A DNA stretch of 64,000 nt from an uncultured Granulosicoccaceae bacterium (GCA_938006335.1 CALLMF010000020.1:1-64000); one strand, 5' to 3'. Numbered from the stretch's first letter, positions 1 to 9,021 are shown. The notes: generated by a model from the sequence alone, not told the origin. Numbers and translations are program-made.

Positions 1-2496
1 TTCGTCAACGCCTGATCCGTTGTCGCCGTCCTCGATGACGGAATCTCCGTCGAGGTCGGATACGTCGGTGTTGCTTGCGCTGACCGTGACCGTCGCGGTG
101 GTCGCCGTCGTGCCCGTCGCTACCAGTGATGCAAGTGCCGCCGGGTCAAGCTGCCAGTTGCCGCCGCCAAAGTTGGTGACCGTGCCTGCAGACGACGACA
201 GGGTAACCGATGCCGGAACTCCGGCAAGGTCGAGCACCTGCAGTTGCGTTTCGGAACCGTCTGTATTGTCTGCCGAATCGCTAGTACTGATGTTCAATGC
301 GGTGGCGTTTCCGATGTAGCCGACCGCATCCGTTGCCGTCAGGCTTGCAGGATCGACAACCGGTTCGACGTGAATCGTGATGATGTCGACTTCACCGGTC
401 GATGCCAGTACCAGTTCCAGTTTCAGCTCCTCACTGACGTGTTCGTCTGCGAGTATCGTCAGGTCCTCGATGTTGGAAAAATCGATTTCCCATTCGCCGC
501 TTGCCGTGGGTGAACCGTGCGACAGGGTGCCGTCAGCCGGGACACCTTGTACGCTGAACGGCTCGTTACCCAGCCACGACACCTGGGCAGTACCGATGTA
601 GTCGGCGAAGTTACCCGTGCCAGCGAAAGACTCCGCGGTGAACTCGAGCGTCTGCGAACCGTCCGGGTTGTCGACAATGGTGAAGCGGGCGGTTTCACCA
701 TAATCATCGGTGAATCTACCGGGCGCCTTGTTACTCTGGAAGAGCGGCACCCCACCGCTGGTGGCCCCATACATGGTCGTACCGAGCGGCACCCCTTGCC
801 AGGCCACCAGGTCCGGCGTGGTGGCTCGAGAAAAGGTGATGGATCCGGAACTGCTATCGTCGATCAGGTCGATGACAGCAAAGCCAAAGCCGACGTTCTC
901 GTTGGTGCCATTGCCTCCGATTGTCTGCCAGGACATCTGCACCAGACCAATCGACGAACTTGCCGGGATATCGAAGGTCTGCAGATTGACCGGCTTGCCG
1001 GCACCATCAACGCCATCAGGCGGATTGGAGTCGAACAGGCTGGTATCACTTTCTACACCGACGAAACTTGCAATCGAGCTCAGTTCGGTTCGCGCGTAGT
1101 ACTCGCTGGTGTACATCGTCGTGAACGCGGCCGAGTGTGCTGCTGACCTTTCGATGATGAGATCACCCGCGGCATCAATGTAGATCGTCGGGTTATCGTC
1201 AACGCCAGCCAATGGCGCAGTGGTGTCGCCAACGATGATTGCCGTGCTTGACTTTACAGCGACCGGGCTGGAAGCCGGCATCACTCTGAGGTCGACAAGC
1301 GGGTAATCGGTAAATGCCCATGCGCTGACCCTGTCGTCCGTCTCGCCAGCTTCGGATGCGATGACCCCCGACGCCGCGCCTGAGTCAAGATCGATCAACA
1401 CACGACTGAAGCCCTTGTGCTCCTCGGCAAAGTGCGCGCCATTGGAGGCGCTGTTGCCGGTAAGGACGATGTAGCCCTGCTTGGCGGCTCCTGCTGGCTC
1501 CAACTCTGCAGGCAGTGGCAGGGTGGACTGCGAATCATTTGGGGTCTGTACATCGCCTGAACCGCTGATGAAGTTTGCACTGTCACCATCGGCGGTCATG
1601 AACTCGACGTGGTAGGCGACCTGCAAGGGCTGGGTCTCGGCAATGTGAATCTGTCCACCCGACAGGCTGATTGTGGGGGAAGAGCTCCCGGTCCAATTGC
1701 CGGCTACAAGAGAGGTGTCAGTGAGTATCGCCTGACCGAGGGGCACATCGACCCACGAGTACTGATCCATGTTCGCGGCAGAGGGTGCGACGCTGTAGGT
1801 CAGCTGCCCGCTGTACGTTGCCTTGCGTAGATCGACGCGTGCGAACATGAACTGGTAGTCGTCGTTCCATGCATCGTTGTTGGCCGTCGCGACATTGCGG
1901 TTGGCAAAACCGCTGATGTTGATACTGGTGGTACCGACAGGGATGGTCGCGGATACTGGAATTGCACCTGCGTTGTCCGGCCGGAACAAGGCCGCGACGC
2001 CGATGACATCCTGCAGGGTTCCGCCGAATTCGAGGCTGGCATCAACCGTCAGGCTCAGTGGTGTCGGAACGTCTTCTTGCCCGATGACGAAACTGCTCGC
2101 TGGGGTCAGGAAGTCGCTGGAGAGTTCAACGTTGATCGTGACGGTTGCCGTTGAGATTCCGCCGACACCGTCATCGATACTGTAGGTCAGTGAGTCGTCA
2201 CTCGCATAGCCGATGTCGGGCGTGTAATCCAGCAGACCGGCGGTGGTCAGCGTTGCGGTTCCGTGCGACGGCGGGATCGTGATGGTGTAGATGTCTGTGG
2301 CAAGCGACGTGTCGTTAGCCGCTACGTTCTCAGCAAGAATCGTCGTGTTGGACGGTGTCGAGACCACATCATCGACGGCAAGTGGCGCTGCGACTGCGAG
2401 TGTCGGTAGCACGCACATCACCAAAGCGCCGATCACAGCAAGGCTGCGGGCGCGGTATCTGGTGCTCAGGATTCGACGTAGGCTGGTGTCAGGCAT
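1..2496 (-). CDS. Large secreted Ig/cadherin-like repeat protein, partial (C-terminus beyond left edge)
   Basis: The frame is open from an ATG at 2496 to base 1, about 832 codons, so only the N-terminal part is present. The first ~36 residues form a Sec signal peptide: basic start, hydrophobic run LAVIGALVMCVLPTLAVA, then a mature start near APLAVDDVV. Next comes a cadherin/VCBS-like Ig module of the VLxNDxD type (AVDDVVSTPSNT, LDYTPDIGYASDDS, LTYSIDDGVGGIS). Later regions are Ser/Thr/Asp/Gly-rich beta-type sequence with two regions sharing the pattern W-x-x-V-P-L-G (SWVDVPLG and AWQGVPLG). The last visible residues (VSDLDGDSVIEDGDNGSG) are acidic and could bind calcium. A stop lies just upstream in frame (2518-2520), so the start is well constrained, although no good Shine-Dalgarno is visible. 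The likely role is a cell-surface or exported adhesin-like protein. The sorting or secretion signal is not in the window. Confidence 0.75.
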   Translation of the reverse strand, partial: MPDTSLRRILSTRYRARSLAVIGALVMCVLPTLAVAAPLAVDDVVSTPSNTTILAENVAANDTSLATDIYTITIPPSHGTATLTTAGLLDYTPDIGYASDDSLTYSIDDGVGGISTATVTINVELSSDFLTPASSFVIGQEDVPTPLSLTVDASLEFGGTLQDVIGVAALFRPDNAGAIPVSATIPVGTTSINISGFANRNVATANNDAWNDDYQFMFARVDLRKATYSGQLTYSVAPSAANMDQYSWVDVPLGQAILTDTSLVAGNWTGSSSPTISLSGGQIHIAETQPLQVAYHVEFMTADGDSANFISGSGDVQTPNDSQSTLPLPAELEPAGAAKQGYIVLTGNSASNGAHFAEEHKGFSRVLIDLDSGAASGVIASEAGETDDRVSAWAFTDYPLVDLRVMPASSPVAVKSSTAIIVGDTTAPLAGVDDNPTIYIDAAGDLIIERSAAHSAAFTTMYTSEYYARTELSSIASFVGVESDTSLFDSNPPDGVDGAGKPVNLQTFDIPASSSIGLVQMSWQTIGGNGTNENVGFGFAVIDLIDDSSSGSITFSRATTPDLVAWQGVPLGTTMYGATSGGVPLFQSNKAPGRFTDDYGETARFTIVDNPDGSQTLEFTAESFAGTGNFADYIGTAQVSWLGNEPFSVQGVPADGTLSHGSPTASGEWEIDFSNIEDLTILADEHVSEELKLELVLASTGEVDIITIHVEPVVDPASLTATDAVGYIGNATALNISTSDSADNTDGSETQLQVLDLAGVPASVTLSSSAGTVTNFGGGNWQLDPAALASLVATGTTATTATVTVSASNTDVSDLDGDSVIEDGDNGSGVDE

Positions 2497-2876
2497 GAGG
2501 TTGGTGGTAGTCCGCAGCTATAAGGTCATCTGATGTGCGGGTCATCCCTGGATTACTAATCGATGTCTTCCTGACAGGGGTCAGACGAGAAGGTCGGGTC
2601 CTCACTGGGGGTATGCTGGGGGTAACGGAAAAGACGCCGTCCAGAACGACAGCGACCGCATGGACCCGTTCATGAACCGGTGGGCATGGAAGCGTGTTGC
2701 GTGTCGCAGATTTCAGCAATCTGTGACGATGCGCCTTGTTTTTCAGCCAAGAGCGGCTGGGCTGATTCGCGATGACGTCGGTTCGAGAACGCGCATGCGA
2801 CGAGACAGGAGGACGCGTACCAGGCGTGACGGCGGAAGTGCAGAGGGCAAGGCGTACAGACCGCCGGGTCGTGCTC
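2497..2876. other. Intergenic region with a 9-bp direct repeat
   Basis: No convincing gene is seen in these 380 bases, which lie between two minus-strand genes and probably hold the promoter of the exoprotein at 2496. CTGGGGGTA occurs twice, at 2605-2613 and 2616-2624, an 11-bp period that puts both copies on the same helix face. A short inverted repeat, CTGAC-AGGG-GTCAG, lies at 2571-2584. Either could be a regulator site. No sigma-70 box is convincing by eye. Confidence 0.4.
2605..2624. promoter_or_regulatory. Direct repeat CTGGGGGTA x2, 11-bp period
   Basis: Two identical 9-base copies separated by two bases lie about 110 bases upstream of the exoprotein start at 2496. Read towards that gene the unit is TACCCCCAG. 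One-turn spacing suits cooperative binding by a regulator. No known consensus could be assigned. Confidence 0.3.
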
Positions 2877-3761
2877 CTAGTGCGAAGCCAGGTCGTTCAT
2901 GCCCTTCGTCGGTGGAGGCGTCAGGCGGTCTGGTGGGATCGCGTCAAAGTCGACATGTTCAGCCCCGTTGTATACAAGGAAGTGTCGCCCCTTGGCGCGA
3001 GCCACCATGGTCATGCCGATTTCTCGAGCGAGCTCAAGTCCCATCGCGGTGACACCCGAGCGGGACAACAGCACCGGAATGCCCATGAACGCTGTCTTCA
3101 TGACGATTTCGGAGGTCAGACGGCCAGTGGTGTAGAAGATCTTGTCGGCACCCTCGATGCCTTCCAGCCACATGCGCCCGGCGATGGCGTCAGCCGCGTT
3201 GTGCCGGCCGACGTCCTCGATGTGCATCAGTGACTCGGTGTCGGTGCAGAGTCCACAGCCGTGTACTGCACCCGATACGCGATACACGTCGTTCAATCGC
3301 GAGACCGTGCGGATCAGTTCGTACAAGGCCGATTGCCTGAGTGTGACCGGGGTCAACTGCACCTCGTACAGTTTGTCGAGCGTGCAACTGAAGATGGTGC
3401 CCTGGCCGCAGCCGCTGGTGATGATGCGCCGCTTCATTTTTTCCTGCCAGTCGCTGATACCGACGCGATCACGTGTCACCACATCGACTGCTTCCTGATC
3501 CCAGTTGACGGTCACCGATTCGATCGAATGAATGTCGTCGATAAGTTTCTGGTTACGGATGTAGCCGAGTGTAAGTGCTTCCGGGCAGGTGCCGAGGGTC
3601 ATCAAGGTGACGACCTCCATGCCGTCGACCCGCAGTGTCAAAGGGACTTCTGAAGGTACGTGGACGTCGACGGTTTCACCGAACTCGTTGACCGCCTGAG
3701 TCGCGTGGGCAGGATCGAGCCCGCAGTTTGTCAACGTGGGTAGCAGCGAGTGTTGATTCAT
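2877..3761 (-). CDS. fdhD: Formate dehydrogenase accessory sulfurtransferase FdhD
   Basis: 294 aa. FdhD transfers sulfur from IscS to the bis-MGD molybdenum cofactor of formate dehydrogenases in the cytoplasm. The family features seen are the EVPLTLRVDG-like N-terminal strand, the GCGQG loop near residues 117-121, and the hallmark EDVGRHNAADAIAG. The loop departs from the common CGVCGK form: it reads SGCGQG, with Cys118 and a second Cys eight residues on. A CGLC pair precedes EDVGRHN. The ATG at 3761 overlaps the stop of the upstream patatin gene by 4 bp (ATGA), so translation is probably coupled. In-frame codons upstream of 3761 lie inside the patatin gene and are not needed. No formate dehydrogenase subunit lies in the window, so the client enzyme is elsewhere. 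Confidence 0.9.
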   Translation of the reverse strand: MNQHSLLPTLTNCGLDPAHATQAVNEFGETVDVHVPSEVPLTLRVDGMEVVTLMTLGTCPEALTLGYIRNQKLIDDIHSIESVTVNWDQEAVDVVTRDRVGISDWQEKMKRRIITSGCGQGTIFSCTLDKLYEVQLTPVTLRQSALYELIRTVSRLNDVYRVSGAVHGCGLCTDTESLMHIEDVGRHNAADAIAGRMWLEGIEGADKIFYTTGRLTSEIVMKTAFMGIPVLLSRSGVTAMGLELAREIGMTMVARAKGRHFLVYNGAEHVDFDAIPPDRLTPPPTKGMNDLASH

Positions 3762-6052
3762 TCGGTGAACAGGGATCCCATGACCTTCTGTGCCTCGGCG
3801 TATCCGACGTCGCTGATGGCGGCATAGTGCTTGAAGTCCAGTAGGGACCAATGACTGACATCGGGCTCCACCAGCACGTCAATCATCGCACGGCGCTCCC
3901 CGATTCGCTCGAGATCCTTGACATCGGTGGCGCGCAACAGGGTTTCTGCAACGCGAGGCACCTGAATACGCTCACGCCAAGGGGCAATCCGCGACCAGAG
4001 TATTGACCAACCCGACAACGATGCGCCAAAGTCGAATCGTTGGAAGCGCTCGGGTACCCGGCTGACATTGACGCCAATGATCTCGCCCGAACCTGCGAGA
4101 CGCTCGCGCATGAGACCCACCGGGAAGGTATCGAGCACCGCGCCGTCGATCAGCAAGCCGCCTTGTGGCGTTGGCATCGGGGAGAACAGCCCGGGCAAGG
4201 ATACGGTGGTGCGCACGATCTTCCACAAGGGGCCGCGATCATGCTTTACCGTGCGCCCATCGGCCAGGTTGGACGACACCGCAAAGAACGGGGTCCACAG
4301 ATCTTCGGCCTGCACATCGCCATACACCTCCCTGCAGAAGCGTGTGAGCTTTGCAGACATCATCAGCGAGACGATCGGCAGGGTGTAGTCAAACAAGGCT
4401 CGTCGGTTGGCGAATCGCGACGACAACTCATGTACCTCGGCATGTGTCTGTCCCATTGCCATCGCAGCGCCCAGAAGGGCTCCCATGCTGGACCCACCGA
4501 TGGTGTCGATTTCGATGTTCTGCTCTTCGAGGTATCGGTGCACACCAAGATGCGCATAACCCCGCGCACCGCCGCCAGAGAATACGAGGGCTCGTGCCTT
4601 GCCGATGAGGCGTCTGGCCAGGCGATCGTTGTGAGCGCGGTCATCGAGTCGAACATGGTGAAAGTCGTCGAGTGTTCTGGTGCCCAGCCAACGACGTGTA
4701 CCGACCGGTCTTCTGGTACCCGGCGGATGCAGTAACACCAGCTCGAAGCGTGGACGCGAACGCGCATCACCAAACGCGTCTGCAAGTTCCATTTCCACTT
4801 CGCGAACCGTGGTGTCCGTTGTGTTGGCATCGGCCAGCAACAGCACGCGATCAGCCCGATTGACAGCGCGCAGAGTCCACGGCGTCCACTCTTTGTCCGT
4901 GACATAGATCAGCGCATCGACCCGCTCTTCCTTGTCGTCCAACCACTCGGCAACCGATGAGTTGAACGGGTCTGCGAAGGTGGTCGAAGACGCACCGGAC
5001 TTGCCATACAGCGTATCGAAACCCCGAGCGTCGAGCACCATGGTTTCGCCATGAGCACGCAGTGATCGCTTGAGTTGTTGCAAGAACCGCCTCAGTGGCA
5101 GGCGACGGTCGAGCGGAATTACCGCGAAGGTCCGATGTGCGGCTTGCGCTGATGGGCGTACCGCCTTCTGCTGCGCGAGCTGGCGGCGCACGACCAAGCG
5201 TGTCAGCGATAGCAGCAGATCTGCGTTGCTTGCGATCAGACGATGAAATTCTGTCGTTGGTAATACGGCAACCGTTGATTCACGCGCTGCGGTGACCGTA
5301 GCACTACGCACGCCGTCGGCGAGCAGGGCAAGCTCACCCACCGTTTCCGGAGCGCGAACTTCCGCAACGATTGTGTGTTCTGTGCCCAAGGTGACGTCGG
5401 CGGTGCCGGGGCGGGCGAGGGCCTTGGTCTCGTGTTGTGCTCCGGTCTGGACGATCAGGCGTCCGGACACGACGATGTGCAAGCCGTCGGGTGGATCACC
5501 CTCGCGGAAGACCACATCTCCACTTCTGAAGTGCTCGACGGTGGTCATGCTCAATAGCTCGCCCATCAGCGGCTCACTGATGTCACCGAACAGATCGAGA
5601 TAGTTGCGCGCCAGCATGACCCGCCGTGACAGCTCGGCTGCCACGTCGTACACATGCGCCAGGATCTCCGGATCGATGTTGGTCAGCAATTCGAAGGCGA
5701 AGCGGGGAAAGGTCGCCACTCGGGTGCGTCGCAGTGCGATGGCGGATACCAGATGCTCGCCGCCGTTCAGTACAGCGAAATCTCCGGCCGTCGCCCCGGC
5801 GGCTCTCGTCTGCAGCAGGAACCCGCGCCCGTTGTCGGTGTCTCGCGGCAGGTAGAGTCCCAATTCCCCATCGACGACCATGAACAGCGTCTCTGACGAT
5901 CGCCCAGCCGAATACAGGCCTTCGCCCTCGACCAGATCGATGAAGCGGATGTGGGACACAAGTGTGCCCCATCGTTCGCTGTCGATGACCTCGACGAGTG
6001 GCAGGCGTTTCAGTTGTCGGAGTTGTCGTGCCGCTCCCTTCAGGGGGATCAT
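3758..6052 (-). CDS. Patatin-like phospholipase/NTE-type esterase with two cyclic-nucleotide-binding domains
   Basis: 764 aa from the ATG at 6052; an in-frame GTG at 6118 is a weaker start. Two cNMP-binding (Crp-type) beta-roll domains occupy roughly residues 20-130 and 165-290, the second with FREGDPPDGLHIVVSGRL. A middle region of ~200 residues looks like the linker of bacterial NTE homologues. The C-terminal patatin domain has the oxyanion motif SGGGARGYAHLG, the nucleophile elbow GGSSMG and the catalytic Asp in DGAVLDTFP. This is the layout of neuropathy-target-esterase-like hydrolases that cleave lysophospholipids, often at the membrane. Key residues are intact. It precedes fdhD with a 4-bp overlap, an unusual partner. 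Whether cyclic nucleotides bind cannot be told by eye. Confidence 0.88.
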   Translation of the reverse strand: MIPLKGAARQLRQLKRLPLVEVIDSERWGTLVSHIRFIDLVEGEGLYSAGRSSETLFMVVDGELGLYLPRDTDNGRGFLLQTRAAGATAGDFAVLNGGEHLVSAIALRRTRVATFPRFAFELLTNIDPEILAHVYDVAAELSRRVMLARNYLDLFGDISEPLMGELLSMTTVEHFRSGDVVFREGDPPDGLHIVVSGRLIVQTGAQHETKALARPGTADVTLGTEHTIVAEVRAPETVGELALLADGVRSATVTAARESTVAVLPTTEFHRLIASNADLLLSLTRLVVRRQLAQQKAVRPSAQAAHRTFAVIPLDRRLPLRRFLQQLKRSLRAHGETMVLDARGFDTLYGKSGASSTTFADPFNSSVAEWLDDKEERVDALIYVTDKEWTPWTLRAVNRADRVLLLADANTTDTTVREVEMELADAFGDARSRPRFELVLLHPPGTRRPVGTRRWLGTRTLDDFHHVRLDDRAHNDRLARRLIGKARALVFSGGGARGYAHLGVHRYLEEQNIEIDTIGGSSMGALLGAAMAMGQTHAEVHELSSRFANRRALFDYTLPIVSLMMSAKLTRFCREVYGDVQAEDLWTPFFAVSSNLADGRTVKHDRGPLWKIVRTTVSLPGLFSPMPTPQGGLLIDGAVLDTFPVGLMRERLAGSGEIIGVNVSRVPERFQRFDFGASLSGWSILWSRIAPWRERIQVPRVAETLLRATDVKDLERIGERRAMIDVLVEPDVSHWSLLDFKHYAAISDVGYAEAQKVMGSLFTE

Positions 6053-6224
6053 GCGGGCTCCGTGTGGGCAAACTCGGGCGAATGGAACTACCGGACACGC
6101 GACTCCTGTTGGAATCACCCGCGTGTCAGTGGTTCGTCACCAGACGCTAGAAGCGTGCCGATTTCCGCCATCCGATAGCCCCCGTTGGCTTGAAGCGTTC
6201 GCAGCGGCCGATCCTGCCCGCCGT

Positions 6225-6926
6225 CTACTCGTCAGCGTGAAACGAAATGCCGCCAAAGTAGCTGTTGCCGGAATAGCCTCCGTTGTCCCCGTCGATCATG
6301 ACCGCGTACCCGGACAACTCCTCGGGCGGTTCGGGGAATTGCTCCGGAAAGGCGCGAGCAAGGTCTTCAGCCACATTGCGCTCTTCGCAGAACCACTGCC
6401 CGGTGGACTCCGCTCCTGACCGCACGGCCACCATCATGGCCTTGTCGGTAAACGGATTCAGCCACTCGCTGCCGACATCGGCGCTGGATGTGAACACGTA
6501 ATTGATCGCGTGCGTCTCCCATGGCAGCAAGCCGGTACTGACGACCACGTAGACGCGTGCCGGAAAATCGTCACCCGATTTTTCTTGCTCGCTGGCGTTA
6601 TCGTAGACGCTGTCGACCTTCCATGACCACCGCACGATCGGCGTGGTCGAGATATCGATGGTTTGCTGACGGTAGAGCACCGCAGCTGCTCCGTTGGTGC
6701 TGGCCTGAAGCACACGCGTGCCATCGAGCTCGGTCAGCTCGTATGTGCTGGCGCCCGCGAATTCGCGGATCTCCCACTGGTCCAGCGATGTGTCTGCCCA
6801 CGCCGAGTGGGGCGTGGGGCTGGCTCCGCAAGCCGCGTGCTGCCCCGCGCTATCGGTGGGCTCGCTTGCCAGGGCCGTAAGGGGTAGCAGCAGCAAACCC
6901 GGCAATGAAATACGTGCAAGAGTCAT
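6225..6926 (-). CDS. DUF3047 family secreted protein
   Basis: 233 aa from the ATG at 6926. Residues 1-21 form a signal peptide (LPGLLLLPLTALAS). The body matches the DUF3047 pattern as I know it: W-x-I-R-E-F near the start, RWSWKVD, then SGDDFPARVYVVV and the late INYVF and GGISFHADE strands. The function of the family is unknown. The fold is probably a carbohydrate-binding-like beta sandwich, exported to the periplasm or surface. It is divergent from the crcB pair, with only ~35 bases between the starts. Family assignment is by recalled motifs. Confidence 0.75.
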   Translation of the reverse strand: MTLARISLPGLLLLPLTALASEPTDSAGQHAACGASPTPHSAWADTSLDQWEIREFAGASTYELTELDGTRVLQASTNGAAAVLYRQQTIDISTTPIVRWSWKVDSVYDNASEQEKSGDDFPARVYVVVSTGLLPWETHAINYVFTSSADVGSEWLNPFTDKAMMVAVRSGAESTGQWFCEERNVAEDLARAFPEQFPEPPEELSGYAVMIDGDNGGYSGNSYFGGISFHADE

Positions 6927-6961
6927 GAGTGGGTGACAATACGAGAGAGTGAATTGGTGCC

Positions 6962-7414
6962 ATGGATGCGCCGGTAGTTCCCCAAGGTGGCAGGAACGTG
7001 AACAACAACACAGATGATGTGTCGGAATCGGTACGGCCCGGAACGTTGATGGTTGCGTTTGCGGCGGTCTTTGTGGGCGGTGTGCTCGGATCCTTGTTGC
7101 GCTCTGTGCTTCCATCGTTACCACTTGCCGTGGCCGGGAGCTATCTGCTACCCAATGCCATGGCGTGCCTGATCATCGGTGGACTGTACGCGGCGCGCCA
7201 TCGGCTTCATGCTCATATGGTCGCCTTCGGCATCACCGGATTTTGTGGGGGGCTGTCCACTTTTTCCGGGCTCGCTCACGAGTGGGCAACTGCGCTTTCG
7301 ACTGGCGCTCTGGCGCACGCGCTTGGCACGATCTGTCTTGAGGTCACGGTTGGCCTCGGCCTGGTCTGGGTCGGAGAACGACTGACCCTGCAATGGCTCA
7401 CAAGGGCTGAGTGA
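6962..7414 (+). CDS. crcB: Fluoride channel CrcB/Fluc, first of a tandem pair
   Basis: 150 aa, four predicted membrane helices after a ~25-residue polar N-terminus. Family motifs are GGVLGSLLR in helix 1, the LPNAMACLIIG helix 2 (usually a G-T-x-x-x-N motif, here LLPNAMA) and GFCGGLSTFSGL in helix 3. Fluc channels export fluoride as dual-topology dimers. The stop overlaps the GTG of the second crcB by 4 bp, so the two are co-translated and probably form a heterodimer, as in other paired crcB genes. No fluoride riboswitch fits in the short leader. The N-terminus is longer than usual; an internal GTG is an alternative start. Confidence 0.88.
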   Translation: MDAPVVPQGGRNVNNNTDDVSESVRPGTLMVAFAAVFVGGVLGSLLRSVLPSLPLAVAGSYLLPNAMACLIIGGLYAARHRLHAHMVAFGITGFCGGLSTFSGLAHEWATALSTGALAHALGTICLEVTVGLGLVWVGERLTLQWLTRAE

Positions 7415-7779
7415 GCGTGGGCGCTGAACTCTACATCGAGGTACTCACGGCGGCCGCGGGCGGCGTGGGTGCTGTATCGCGACATGGGCTGTCTCTGGTG
7501 GCCGGCCTGCGCAGCCACTCGGTACTCCTTTTGATCAATGTCGTGGGAAGTCTGCTGCTAGGCCTGGTGCTCGGACTGATCCACGCCGATGGGTCAAGCA
7601 ATCTCGCGCTCCTCGCGGTGGCGGGCTTTTGCGGTGGATTCACCACGTTTTCAAGCTTTGCGCTGCAGGTGAGGGAGGCTCACCGGCAGCGATCCGTGCG
7701 CCATGCCGGCCTGCTGGTATCTGCGCACCTCATCCTGTGCACCGCTGCAGCGGCCATCGGCTGGCGGCTGGTGACATGA
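7411..7779 (+). CDS. crcB: Fluoride channel CrcB/Fluc, second of a tandem pair
   Basis: 122 aa, GTG start at 7411 overlapping the previous stop. Four helices. Motifs are GGVGAVSRHGL, the LLINVVGSLLLG helix with the conserved Asn, and GFCGGFTTFSSFALQ, which carries the paired Phe/Thr residues that line the fluoride path. The length is typical for Fluc. With its upstream twin it probably builds a two-gene heteromeric channel. The second copy keeps the N-x-x-G-S form better than the first. Confidence 0.9.
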   Translation: MSVGAELYIEVLTAAAGGVGAVSRHGLSLVAGLRSHSVLLLINVVGSLLLGLVLGLIHADGSSNLALLAVAGFCGGFTTFSSFALQVREAHRQRSVRHAGLLVSAHLILCTAAAAIGWRLVT

Positions 7780-7866
7780 GAGTCGAAGCGCATGCATCAC
7801 GGCAAGGAACCGAGCGAGCGGGTGGCGCGTATCATCACCAGCTCCTGACGACTTGTGCCCCGCACC

Positions 7867-8928
7867 ATGAATGATGCCCTCGCGCCGGAAATTCGCGCCG
7901 AGCGCCGTTTTCGCCGCTTCGCCATTGCAACGGTAGTCACCATCTATGCGCTGATACTTGTCGGTGGCATTGTGCGTGCGACGGGGGCGGGCATGGGCTG
8001 CCCGGACTGGCCCACCTGTTTCGGGCAGTGGATCCCGCCCACCAGCGAGTCCCAGTTGCCGGCGGACTACCAGGTCATATACGCCGATCGCGGCTATGCG
8101 GACACGGCCTTCAATGTCACCAAGACCTGGACGGAGTATCTGAACCGCCTGCTGGGCGTGTTCACCGGCTTCACCATCCTGCTGACCCTGATATTTTCAT
8201 GGCCGCTACGAGGCGATCGTGCGGGTGAGCATGCCAATGGTGTCTTTACGTTGTCCATCGCGGCCTTTGTACTAGTGGTGTTCCAGGGGTGGCTGGGCTC
8301 GCGGGTCGTCGCCAGTAACCTCGAGCCGGGCATGATCACGCTGCACATGCTGCTCGCTCAGGTCATCGTCGGCATCGTGATCGCGTCGGTCGTCACCGTG
8401 TCGCGCCCCCGAATCGACGTTGCAGCCGTGCGCGCCTTGCCGAGGAGGATCACCATCGGCTTGCTCGTGGCGATGGCGCTGGGGCTCGTACAGTTGGTCA
8501 TCGGCACGCAGGTACGCGAGGCAGTTGATCTGATTGCGCGCGCGAGTGATCACCAGAATCGTCATCTGTGGATCGACAACCTGCCCTGGGTGTTCGAGAT
8601 ACACAAATGGTATGCCTTGCCACTTGTTCTGCTCAACGGTTGGCTTGCGTGGACACTACTCGGCACCAGCCGCTCCGGCGTACTGCGCACGCTCAACATC
8701 ACGCTGGTGGCGCTGCTGCTCGGCACCAGCGTCATTGGCATGAGCATGGATCGTCTGCACTTGCCGATGTTTGCCCAACCGCTGCACCTGTGGTTCGCGT
8801 CGTTGATCTTTGGCGTACAGCTTGCCATCGCATTGGTGATCCGCAGCGCACGGACCGGGGAGGCATCTCCCTTGCCGACAGACTCGTCTGGCTCGAACCG
8901 CGTTGGTGAGCCTTTGCCGACCAACTGA
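7867..8928 (+). CDS. ctaA: Heme A synthase, CtaA/COX15 family
   Basis: 353 aa, about eight membrane helices. It oxidises the C8 methyl of heme O to the formyl of heme A for aa3-type cytochrome oxidases. The N-terminal helix ends in GGIVRATGAGMGCPDWPTCFG, the conserved signature. Later come EYLNRLLG, a helix with histidine (MITLHMLLAQ) and a final-half HKWYALPLVL and RLHLPMFAQPLHLW, which supply heme-ligand histidines in this family. The ATG at 7867 is chosen; a GTG four codons earlier is possible. No ctaB or oxidase subunit is adjacent. It lies 800 bases upstream of the heme oxygenase gene, though nothing links the two beyond heme. Confidence 0.88.
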   Translation: MNDALAPEIRAERRFRRFAIATVVTIYALILVGGIVRATGAGMGCPDWPTCFGQWIPPTSESQLPADYQVIYADRGYADTAFNVTKTWTEYLNRLLGVFTGFTILLTLIFSWPLRGDRAGEHANGVFTLSIAAFVLVVFQGWLGSRVVASNLEPGMITLHMLLAQVIVGIVIASVVTVSRPRIDVAAVRALPRRITIGLLVAMALGLVQLVIGTQVREAVDLIARASDHQNRHLWIDNLPWVFEIHKWYALPLVLLNGWLAWTLLGTSRSGVLRTLNITLVALLLGTSVIGMSMDRLHLPMFAQPLHLWFASLIFGVQLAIALVIRSARTGEASPLPTDSSGSNRVGEPLPTN

Positions 8929-9021
8929 TTGACCGGTATTCCATACAGTGTGAGCGCCTCAGCCTTGATGTGACTGTCGGGAGCGGTGATGCTTCGACGC
9001 TCATGAATCACGAGCCCCGAT

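Noticed and set aside
517-1146. Plus-strand 209-codon frame opposite the exoprotein
   Set aside because: The minus-strand frame is open over the full 2.5 kb with a signal peptide and Ig-like motifs; this one has no recognisable features.
6927-6961. Fluoride riboswitch upstream of the crcB pair
   Set aside because: Only 35 bases separate the divergent starts, too short for the aptamer, and its conserved segments are absent.
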